From Candidatus Brocadiia bacterium (GTDB lineage: Bacteria > Planctomycetota > MHYJ01 > WSZJ01), in contig JABWAY010000081.1 in NCBI GenBank assembly GCA_013360825.1, positions 1-13,527 on the forward strand: 13,527 bases of DNA. The letters are read 5' to 3'. The translations under genes and the position numbers were made by a program. The notes beneath the pieces are model-generated. The model had not been told where the DNA came from. It searched no databases and saw nothing but the letters and a program-made list of their open reading frames with translations. Below are positions 6,834-12,785 of this stretch, one piece after another (within the stretch, counting starts at the first letter, position 1; every line of letters starts with the position of its first letter).

Positions 6834-7601
6834 ATGAGCAGAGGCGCTCCCGAGGAGGTGCTGGCGGAGACGACACACCGGCCGTGGCCGCTTCCCGGCG
6901 GCCGGTGGGTGATGACGCAGTCGTGGCTCGACCTCGTCTTTCTCCACTGGCGGATTCCGGCGGTCGCGCTGCGATCCCGGATCCCGGCGCCGCTGGAGAT
7001 CGACGAACACGACGGCTCGGCATGGATCGGCGTCGTCCCGTTCCGGATGGAGGGGATCCGCCTCCGGGCGCTTCCCCCGATCCCCGGCACCACGGCGTTT
7101 CTCGAGCTGAACGTGCGGACGTATGTGAGGCACGAGGGAAAACCCGGGGTCTGGTTCTTCTCGCTGGATGCGGGGAATGCCGTGATGGCGGCGGTGGCGC
7201 GGAAGTGGTTCGGGCTGCCGTATCACGCCGCGGAGATGTCGATGCGCGGGAGCGGGGACGGGGGGTTCACGTTTGCGAGCCGGCGGGTGGGTGCGGGCGG
7301 GCCGGCGGAGTTCCGGGCTGCGTGGAGGCCGGCAGGAGAGGCGTTCCAGGGGAAGTCCGGGACGCTGGAGCATTTTCTGGCGGAGCGGTACTGCCTGTAT
7401 GCCCCTTCGCCGCGCGGGGGTCTGGTGCGCGGGGAGATCCATCACGGGGCGTGGCCGCTCCGCCCTGCCGAGGTGGACATCGCGGTGAACTCGATGCTCG
7501 CCGCGCTGGAACTCCGGGTCACGGGTCCGCCGGATGCGGCGCATGCGACGCCCGGCGTGGATGCCCTTGTCTGGCCCCCGCACCGGATCGGAACGCCGTG
7601 A
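6834..7601 (+). CDS. DUF2071 (YqjF-like) protein
   Basis: A 255-residue protein of the DUF2071/YqjF family (COG3361), whose biochemical role is not established. Family hallmarks: WLDLVFLHWRIPAVALRSRI (31-50) with the LP-like turn, DGSAWIGVVPFRMEGI (60-75), FLELNVRTYV (89-98), GVWFFSLDA (105-113), VARKWFGLPYHAAEM (121-135) and FLAERYCLYA near residue 183. No signal peptide or membrane segment is visible. The ATG at 6834 is chosen because GGAGGA (6825-6830) sits right before it, immediately after the dnaB TGA; the frame continues upstream only inside dnaB. The spacing implies co-transcription with dnaB, an unusual partner with no known functional link. Confidence 0.88.
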   Translation: MSRGAPEEVLAETTHRPWPLPGGRWVMTQSWLDLVFLHWRIPAVALRSRIPAPLEIDEHDGSAWIGVVPFRMEGIRLRALPPIPGTTAFLELNVRTYVRHEGKPGVWFFSLDAGNAVMAAVARKWFGLPYHAAEMSMRGSGDGGFTFASRRVGAGGPAEFRAAWRPAGEAFQGKSGTLEHFLAERYCLYAPSPRGGLVRGEIHHGAWPLRPAEVDIAVNSMLAALELRVTGPPDAAHATPGVDALVWPPHRIGTP

Positions 7602-7649
7602 GCGGGGTCGTGCCGCTGGAGGCGTTGGCCGGGCCGTCCCTGTCCATGG

Positions 7650-7655
7650 CATGAT
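7650..7655 (+). promoter_or_regulatory. Weak candidate -10 for the IYD-like flavoprotein gene
   Basis: CATGAT lies 6 bases before the ATG at 7662, with TTGGCC at 7625-7630 (19-base spacer). If used, the start point would fall at the ATG itself, again leaderless. The upstream bases lack a proper SD. Matches to consensus are poor, so this is a suggestion only. Confidence 0.25.
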
Positions 7656-7661
7656 GGGCGG

Positions 7662-8330
7662 ATGGACTCCCCGACGATTCCCCTCCCGTTCGACCGCCTC
7701 CCGGAACCGGAAATGCGCCGCCGCGGCGCCGCCCGGCTGGCGGAAACGCTCCGCCGACGGAGCGTCCGTGACTTCTCGCCGGACCCGGTCCCCCGGGATC
7801 TGATCGAAATCGCGATCCGCGCGGCGGCCTCGGCACCCTCCGGCGCAAATCGCCAGCCGTGGGTCTTCGTCGCGGTTTCGAAGGCGGAGGTGAAGCATGA
7901 AATCCGCGTCGCCGCGGAGGCGGAGGAGCGTGAGAGTTACGAAGGCGGGCGGATGCCCGGGGACTGGAAGGAAGCGCTGGCGCCGCTGGGGACCGACTGG
8001 CACAAGCCGTTTCTGGAGTCCGTCCCCTGGCTGGTCGCGGTCTTTGCGGAGCAGCACGGGGTGAACCCCGACGGCACGATGCGGCGCAACTGGTACGTCG
8101 CGGAGAGCGTCGGGATCGCGTGCGGTCTGTTCATCGACGCGCTTCACGGGATGGGGCTCGCCACCCTGACGCACACGCCGAGCCCGATGAAATTCCTGAA
8201 CCGGATCCTGGGGCGTCCGGCGAATGAGAAACCGTACATCCTGTTCCCGGTGGGGTACCCGGCCCCGGAATGCCGGGTCCCGGACATCCGCCGGAAGCCG
8301 GTGGGGGACGTCCTCGTCTGGATTGAGTGA
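7662..8330 (+). CDS. Nitroreductase-fold flavoprotein, iodotyrosine deiodinase-like
   Basis: A 222-residue FMN-dependent nitroreductase-superfamily protein. FMN-contact signatures are RRRSVRDFS (31-39) and APSGANRQPW (58-67). It resembles vertebrate iodotyrosine deiodinase across its length: VKHEIR (77-82), SVGIACGLFIDALHGMGL (149-166), TLTHTP (168-173), LGRPANEK (183-190), FPVGYP (195-200) and the VPDIRRKP tail motif (206-213). The substrate-lid residues that grip the amino-acid zwitterion in the human enzyme (Glu157, Tyr161, Lys182) have counterparts Glu89, Tyr93 and Lys115 in AEERESY and TDWHKPF. This points to reductive dehalogenation of halotyrosine or action on a similar zwitterionic phenol. 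No membrane anchor is present, as in other bacterial homologues. It begins 60 bases after the DUF2071 gene and faces tetR across 12 bases. Confidence 0.85.
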   Translation: MDSPTIPLPFDRLPEPEMRRRGAARLAETLRRRSVRDFSPDPVPRDLIEIAIRAAASAPSGANRQPWVFVAVSKAEVKHEIRVAAEAEERESYEGGRMPGDWKEALAPLGTDWHKPFLESVPWLVAVFAEQHGVNPDGTMRRNWYVAESVGIACGLFIDALHGMGLATLTHTPSPMKFLNRILGRPANEKPYILFPVGYPAPECRVPDIRRKPVGDVLVWIE

Positions 8331-8342
8331 AGGCGGGCCGGG

Positions 8343-8939
8343 CTACTTTTTCGCCCGCAGCCCGTTCACGAAGATCTCGGAGAACGAATCGGCGAGATCT
8401 TCGGGCTTCATCGGCCCGTCCGGGCGGAACCAGGTGATCGACCAGTTGACGGCGCCCAGGATCGCGCGGGTTGCCACGGCCGTGTCGACCGGCCGGAACT
8501 CCATCTTCCGGACGCCGTCGGCGATCGTCCGCCTCATCTCCGCCTCGTAGCGGTCGCGCTTGTCGACCAGCTTCCGCCATTTGGCCGGTTCGAACGCGTC
8601 CATCTGGATGTGGGCCGCCGTGCCGTGAAGCGCGTCGAGCATCGTCTGCATCTGGGTCTTGATGAGGAGGCGGAGGCGCTGCACCGCCGCTGCGCCGCTT
8701 TTCCGGATCCGTTCCGCGTCGGCGATCATGCGGTCGAGCGCCCAGCTCTGGCAGAAGAAGGCGATCTCCTGCTTGTCGCGGAAGTAGTAGTAGAGGCTCC
8801 CCTTGGTCATGCCGACGGCGCCCGCGATGTCCTCCGTCGTCGCCGCGGCGTATCCCTTCCTGCGGAACACGGCGGCTGCGGCACGGGCGATGTCCAGACG
8901 CTTGCGCGTCGCCCGTTCATCTCTTGAACTTTCTTTCAA
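8343..8939 (-). CDS. TetR/AcrR-family transcriptional regulator
   Basis: A 198-residue DNA-binding repressor-type protein. The N-terminal helix-turn-helix domain is at about residues 11-57 (TRKRLDIARAAAAVFRRKGY, then TTEDIAGAVGMTKGSLYYYF, then RDK). The all-helical C-terminal ligand/dimer domain has the TRAILGAVNWSITWFRPDG region seen in KstR-like regulators, so a hydrophobic or acyl-type ligand is possible but not shown. The start is TTG (complement of 8937-8939): no in-frame ATG or GTG exists before the HTH, and a GGGGG at 8948-8952 is 8 bases upstream. A near-consensus promoter lies upstream, and a palindrome over the start suggests autoregulation. It is downstream of two radical SAM genes on the same strand and convergent with the IYD-like gene; which of these it controls is unknown. 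Confidence 0.92.
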   Translation of the reverse strand: MKESSRDERATRKRLDIARAAAAVFRRKGYAAATTEDIAGAVGMTKGSLYYYFRDKQEIAFFCQSWALDRMIADAERIRKSGAAAVQRLRLLIKTQMQTMLDALHGTAAHIQMDAFEPAKWRKLVDKRDRYEAEMRRTIADGVRKMEFRPVDTAVATRAILGAVNWSITWFRPDGPMKPEDLADSFSEIFVNGLRAKK

Positions 8940-8947
8940 AGTTTGAA
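8935..8947. promoter_or_regulatory. Palindromic operator candidate at the tetR start
   Basis: TTCAAA-G-TTTGAA is a perfect 6+1+6 palindrome in an AT-rich island of GC-rich DNA. It overlaps the TTG start codon of tetR. An overlapping inverted repeat, AACTTT (8927-8932) and AAAGTT (8938-8943), and a further TTGAAC (8924-8929) extend the region to about 25 bases, a size fitting two TetR dimers. It lies about 13-25 bases downstream of the predicted start point, where a bound protein would block elongation. No second copy is seen in the window. Confidence 0.6.
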
Positions 8948-8966
8948 CCCCCGGTTGAGGGGCGAG

Positions 8967-8995
8967 AGGATACGGAGGCGGGGGAAGCGCGTCAA
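8967..8995 (-). promoter_or_regulatory. Sigma-70 promoter for tetR
   Basis: Read on the minus strand, TTGACG (8990-8995) and TATCCT (8967-8972) are separated by exactly 17 bases; the -35 matches five of six consensus bases and the -10 four of six. Transcription would start near 8960, about 20 bases before the TTG. It lies in the 90-base gap after the radical SAM genes, so tetR need not depend on their promoter. Confidence 0.75.
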
Positions 8996-9029
8996 GGCCG
9001 GGGCTGCGGGGAACCCCATGAAGTCCCGG

Positions 9030-10511
9030 TCAGGCGCAGCCGCACCCGCCGGATTTCGACGTGGCATGCTCCGGCGTCGATCCCTCCTCCCGGGGTCCGT
9101 ACCGCTTTCCGACCTCGACGCCGACTGGGATCACCGGGACGGGGTTTGCGGAGCGGAGCGTCACGAGTTCCGGGTCGGCGGGATTCAGGACATGCTTCTC
9201 ATCCAGCCTCCCGAATTCGGCGCCGTACGAATCGAGGTAGGGAGCCCAGTCCGTGACGAGCTGGTGCGCATCGGGGGTTGTCTTCCGGGCGCCGCTGGAC
9301 TCCACCGCCGCCCGCAGGCGGTCGGGATAGTCGATGATCGGGCAGGGTCGGGCTTCGCGGCCGTCCGACGGGACCGCCGCCCGCATCTTCCGGAAGAAAT
9401 CGCTCCGCAGGACCTCGCGCAGCGACTTGTCGCGGATGTTGTCGACCGCGTAGTGGATGAACATGCACGGCTCGACGTCGCCGTTCGAGTTGATGTGCAC
9501 GAACTTCCGCCCGCCCGCCATGCACCCGCCGACCAGCCACGCCTCGTTGATGAAGTCGACCAGGTAGAGAGGGTGCGTCCGCCGGATCTCCGCGCTCCGC
9601 TCCCGGACCCAGTAGCGCTGCGACGCCGTCAGCATCAGGTCCTGCGTCTCGACCGGACCCGTCGGCATGAGCGTCATGTACCACCCGTGCCCCGCGCCGG
9701 CCGCGATCATCGTCTTCACGAACTCGTCGCTCAGCGCGGCTTCGGCCGTCTTCCGGTTGATCGTGCACGCGAACCCGAAGTACATCCCGCGCTTCCGGCA
9801 CTCCGCCATCTGGTGCATGACCGTCGCCCACGCACCGGCGCCGCGGCGGTCGTCCGTCTCCGCCTGCAGCCCTTCCACCGAGAAACTCAGCTGCACGTTC
9901 CCCCAGGCCGCCATCCGGTCCAGCATCTCCGGCGTGATCCGGGAGCCGTTGGTGTAGACGGTGAACATCAGGTCGGGGAAGCGTTCCATGATCCCCATCA
10001 GGTCCCTGCGCAGGAACGGCTCGCCGCCGGTGAAAGCGATGTAGCGGGCGCCGATCGACCGCGCTTCCTCGATGACCCGGACGATGAGCGACTCCGGCAG
10101 CTCGGCCTTCCAGTCTTCCCCGTCCGCATAGCAGCCGTAGCAGCGGTAGTTGCAGACGGAGGTCGGGCTGATCATCACCATCGGCGGGGCCGAGAACCCC
10201 TCCTCGTCGTAGAACTTCTTCCGGACCTTGTTCCCCTCGATCAGGGCGTTGACGATGAAGTTCCGGACGATCATCCGCCGGGCGTGGGCCGACAGGTTGC
10301 GCGAGATTCTCCGCGCGGCCTCCACCCCCGCATGCTTCTCCGCCACGTACTTCTCCACCGCCGCGAGGGCGCCCACGTACCAGGCCGCGGGGCTGAGGCG
10401 GGAGAGGAAGCGGCAGATGCGCAGGATGTTGGCGTCGGAGAGGTTGGCCGCCGAGGCCGCGACGGCGTCGACGACGCGTTCGACCGTGTACCGCTTGAGG
10501 CTCGCGAACAT
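9030..10511 (-). CDS. Radical SAM protein with reduced SPASM/Twitch-like domain (copy B)
   Basis: A 493-residue radical SAM enzyme of unknown substrate, the second gene of a paralogous pair. Residues 1-110 are a helical, Arg-rich domain shared with copy A (SDANILRICRFLSRLSP, HAGVEAARR). The [4Fe-4S]-SAM motif is Cys120-x3-Cys124-x2-Cys127 in SPTSVCNYRCYGCYADG; GGEP at 162-165 and SFSVEGLQ at 209-216 are SAM-contact and barrel motifs. The C-terminal part has Cys330 (GGCMAGGRK), Cys349 (NGDVEPC) and Cys390: only three of the usual SPASM cysteines, so perhaps one auxiliary cluster. Unlike copy A it continues about 50 residues and ends in a Gly/Cys motif, SGGCGCA (Cys490, Cys492). The ATG follows the TAA of copy A with no gap; GGAG about 9 bases upstream lies inside copy A. 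Confidence 0.9.
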   Translation of the reverse strand: MFASLKRYTVERVVDAVAASAANLSDANILRICRFLSRLSPAAWYVGALAAVEKYVAEKHAGVEAARRISRNLSAHARRMIVRNFIVNALIEGNKVRKKFYDEEGFSAPPMVMISPTSVCNYRCYGCYADGEDWKAELPESLIVRVIEEARSIGARYIAFTGGEPFLRRDLMGIMERFPDLMFTVYTNGSRITPEMLDRMAAWGNVQLSFSVEGLQAETDDRRGAGAWATVMHQMAECRKRGMYFGFACTINRKTAEAALSDEFVKTMIAAGAGHGWYMTLMPTGPVETQDLMLTASQRYWVRERSAEIRRTHPLYLVDFINEAWLVGGCMAGGRKFVHINSNGDVEPCMFIHYAVDNIRDKSLREVLRSDFFRKMRAAVPSDGREARPCPIIDYPDRLRAAVESSGARKTTPDAHQLVTDWAPYLDSYGAEFGRLDEKHVLNPADPELVTLRSANPVPVIPVGVEVGKRYGPREEGSTPEHATSKSGGCGCA

Positions 10512-11834
10512 TTACGGTTTCTCCGTCGCGTGGAGGGCCTTGTCTTCGCGGGCGAAGGCATCCATGACCGGGGCCAGGGTCGTGGTGAGCGTGTCCCCCG
10601 ACTGGCTTCCGGCGCCTTCCGTCCCGACGATCTCCCGGTAGACCTCCGGAATATCGGTCACGAGGCAGGTCTTCTTCGGGTTCGCCCGGATCCGTTCGTC
10701 TTCCCGGACCTTGCCCAGGTACTTCGAGCGCAGCGCCTCCGTGAACGACTTGTCGTGGACGTTGTCCACCGCGAACTGAGTGAAGATGCAGGGTTCGACG
10801 CCTCCCTGGCTGTTGATGTGGAGCATCTTGCGCCCCGCGAGGCAGCCTCCCGCCATCCACTCGTCATGGCCGAAGTCGAAGAAGAACAGCGGCTTGGTGC
10901 GGCGCGCCTCGGCGAGGCGGTCGCGCATCTGCATTTTCTCGTACGGCCCGAGCATCAGCTGCGGGACGGCGCAGGAGCCGACCGGCATGAGCGGGAAAAA
11001 CCACCCGAAGATGCAGCCGGCGTCGATCATGGCGTCGAAGAATTCCGGCGTCGCGACCGACTCGTAATTCGCTTTCGAGTACGTCGCGCTGAACGCGACC
11101 GGGATTCCCCGCTCCGCCGCCTTCCGCATCGTCCCCGTCGCCACGGCGTAGATGCCGCGGCCGCGCCGCTCGTCCGTGTGCATCTGCAGCCCCTCCACCG
11201 ACACCGACAGCGCGACGTGCCCGAGTTTCGCCAGGCGGTCGAGCTCGGGTTCGCCGAGCAGGGTCGCGTTCGTGAAGACGTTGAAGTAGACGTCCGGGTG
11301 GGCCTCGAACAGATCCCACACCTCCTTCATCAGGAACGGCTCTCCGCCGACGAAATGGACGAGGGGACAGCCGACTTCCTTGGCCTCGCGGACGATGCGG
11401 TTCATGACGTCGTACTCGAGCGTGGAGTGGACGTCGTGCCCCTCCGCGTAGCAGCCGTAACACTTGAGGTTGCAGACGGTCGTCGGGCTGAGCAGCAGGG
11501 TGGTCGGCGGGCCGAACCCCTCCCGCTCCCAGAACTCGTAGCGGAGGTGGTGGCCGCCCAGGAACGTGTTGTCGATCAGGTTCTCGACCAGCTTCCGGCG
11601 GGCGTTCTTCGAGAGCAGGCGCACCGTCCGCCTCGCGGCCTCGACCCCGGGGTGTCCGTCGGTGATGTACCCCTCCATCGCCGTCAGGGCCTTCGTGTAC
11701 CAGTCGAGCGGCGAAACGAACCGGAGCGTCCGCACGATGCGGAGCAGGTTGGCGTCGCTGCTGTCCAGGAGCCCGAGGACCTTGTTGATCACCGCACGTG
11801 TCGCGGCGCGTTTGACCGTCGCGGCCAGACCCAT
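10512..11834 (-). CDS. Radical SAM protein with reduced SPASM/Twitch-like domain (copy A)
   Basis: A 440-residue radical SAM protein, first gene of the pair. It shares the domain order of copy B: an N-terminal helical domain (SDANLLRIVRTLRFVSPLDW, HPGVEAARRTVRLLS), then Cys121-x3-Cys125-x2-Cys128 in SPTTVCNLKCYGCYAEG, GGEP at 163-166 and SVSVEGLQ at 210-217. The C-terminal part has Cys331 (GGCLAGRK), Cys349 (GGVEPC) and Cys390 (KKTC). The second set of SPASM cysteines (CxxC-type cluster) is missing, so a single auxiliary Fe-S cluster is the likely maximum. By eye about a third or more of aligned residues match copy B. No leader or membrane segment is seen. No small precursor peptide gene is evident nearby, which does not favour a standard RiPP maturase. 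The ATG has a GGGGG-containing SD shortly upstream. Confidence 0.9.
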   Translation of the reverse strand: MGLAATVKRAATRAVINKVLGLLDSSDANLLRIVRTLRFVSPLDWYTKALTAMEGYITDGHPGVEAARRTVRLLSKNARRKLVENLIDNTFLGGHHLRYEFWEREGFGPPTTLLLSPTTVCNLKCYGCYAEGHDVHSTLEYDVMNRIVREAKEVGCPLVHFVGGEPFLMKEVWDLFEAHPDVYFNVFTNATLLGEPELDRLAKLGHVALSVSVEGLQMHTDERRGRGIYAVATGTMRKAAERGIPVAFSATYSKANYESVATPEFFDAMIDAGCIFGWFFPLMPVGSCAVPQLMLGPYEKMQMRDRLAEARRTKPLFFFDFGHDEWMAGGCLAGRKMLHINSQGGVEPCIFTQFAVDNVHDKSFTEALRSKYLGKVREDERIRANPKKTCLVTDIPEVYREIVGTEGAGSQSGDTLTTTLAPVMDAFAREDKALHATEKP

Positions 11835-11886
11835 TCACACCCCCGAGTGGTAGAAGCGCCCAGACCCCTGACGGGCGCGAGGCGGC

Positions 11887-11916
11887 ATGGTACGCGACCC
11901 GGGGAGGGTGGGGCAA
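11887..11916 (-). promoter_or_regulatory. Candidate promoter for the radical SAM pair
   Basis: On the minus strand, TTGCCC (11911-11916) and TACCAT (11887-11892) are spaced by 18 bases, in the 106-base gap before copy A. TACCAT matches four of six -10 bases. Start would be near 11880, with a leader of about 45 bases. As copies A and B abut, the same promoter should serve both. Confidence 0.55.
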
Positions 11917-11940
11917 GCGCGCAGTCCGGCCGCGGCGCGC

Positions 11941-12696
11941 CTACTTCCGGGGTTGCCGCTTCCGGAGGTAGTCGAGCCGGATTTCGCCTTTCTTTCCGTC
12001 AATGGTCCCCAGCCACTGGACGTCGAGGAGGAGGCCGCCGGGAGCGACGAAGAGGTCGGCCCAGGCGCGGAGGGTGCGTGCGTCCTCGAGGTCGGCCTCG
12101 AGCGCGACGCGGACCCGGCGCATCGGCAGGCCCTCGCGGGTCTCCTCGGGCTCGAGCTTCGCCTCGCCCCGGGCGGCGCGGACGGTCTCCCTCGCGAGGA
12201 AAGACGCGGCGCGCGCCGCCGCGCCGGCGGGCAGCGTCCATTCGGAGTAGTTATGCACCGGGCGGGCGGGGAGGAGGTCGGAGAACGGATCGGGCCAGGA
12301 GACCAGGGCCCGGGCGAACGGCTCGCCGGACGCCTCTTCGCGCACCCCGGCATCGTCCAGCAGGACGACGGCATCGAGCGGTTTCGGGGCGGGCGGACCG
12401 GTGTGGTCCATGAGCGCCGAGACGTAGGAACGGCGGACGCGCGACGGCCGGCCTTCCCGGACCTCGAGGATCTCCTCGACATAGTCCCCCGCCCAGCGCA
12501 CGGCTTCCTCGCGTTCCCCATGGGACAGTGTTTCGGAAACGGAGAACGTCCGGCCGGCCTTTTCGCGGGGGCGGAGCGAAATGTCGCCGCGCGCGCGGAA
12601 CGAGCCGAGTACCCACGTGGCCGTCAGGCCGAGGGCGCCGAGCGCGGCGAGAATGAGGACCGCTTGGAAGGCTTTCCGGAGCACGGGGGCATTCAA
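11941..12696 (-). CDS. Membrane-anchored protein of unknown function
   Basis: A 251-residue protein that I do not recognise. A single hydrophobic segment at about residues 9-31 (AVLILAALGALGLTATWVLG) follows a short basic N-terminus, so it is probably anchored in the inner membrane with the remainder outside the cytoplasm, or has an uncleaved signal. No lipobox Cys is present. The rest alternates charged and beta-prone stretches (REKAGRTFSVSETLSHGERE, FVAPGGLLLDVQWLGTIDG) but shows no catalytic motif. The start is taken as TTG (complement of 12694-12696); GTG four codons later (12682-12684) is an alternative that fits the GAGG spacing better and gives 247 residues. It lies upstream of the radical SAM pair, ending 106 bases before it on the same strand, and diverges from the lipoprotein gene. 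Confidence 0.75.
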   Translation of the reverse strand: MNAPVLRKAFQAVLILAALGALGLTATWVLGSFRARGDISLRPREKAGRTFSVSETLSHGEREEAVRWAGDYVEEILEVREGRPSRVRRSYVSALMDHTGPPAPKPLDAVVLLDDAGVREEASGEPFARALVSWPDPFSDLLPARPVHNYSEWTLPAGAAARAASFLARETVRAARGEAKLEPEETREGLPMRRVRVALEADLEDARTLRAWADLFVAPGGLLLDVQWLGTIDGKKGEIRLDYLRKRQPRK

Positions 12697-12728
12697 CCTC
12701 GGAATGGGGCCGGGTGGAAGTGCCGTCG

Positions 12729-12737
12729 TGATAGGAT
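12729..12737 (+). promoter_or_regulatory. Candidate extended -10 promoter for the lipoprotein gene
   Basis: TGATAGGAT has the extended -10 form TGnTAnnAT. It lies in the 89-base divergent gap, would start transcription near 12744 and leave a leader of about 42 bases. No -35 is evident, as is usual for extended -10 promoters. Confidence 0.45.
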
Positions 12738-12775
12738 CGCCGTGCTTTGACTCGCGCCACGGGTTGAAGGCAGGC

Positions 12776-12780
12776 GGAGG
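12776..12780 (+). promoter_or_regulatory. Shine-Dalgarno of the lipoprotein gene
   Basis: GGAGG at 12776-12780 is 5 bases before the ATG at 12786. It is one of the strongest ribosome binding sites in the window and fixes the start of a gene that lacks a stop within it. Confidence 0.75.
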
Positions 12781-12785
12781 AACCG

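Noticed and set aside
5375..7093. A 572-codon minus-strand open frame opposite dnaB
   Set aside because: It is complementary to conserved helicase motifs and rich in His, Arg and Leu; a codon-bias shadow.
8333..8358. An inverted repeat GCGGGC / GCCCGC between the convergent flavoprotein and tetR genes
   Set aside because: The stem is 6 bp with a 14-base loop, and the T-run lies in the loop, not after the stem; it is not a convincing terminator.
9030..11940. A RiPP biosynthetic cluster (radical SAM with SPASM-like domain)
   Set aside because: No short precursor peptide frame, leader-binding domain, protease or transporter is seen in or beside the pair.
8943..12413. A 1156-codon open frame on the plus strand opposite the two radical SAM genes and the membrane protein
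   Set aside because: It is antisense to well-supported genes, has an Arg/Pro/His/Asp composition typical of high-GC shadow frames, and lacks any domain or SD.
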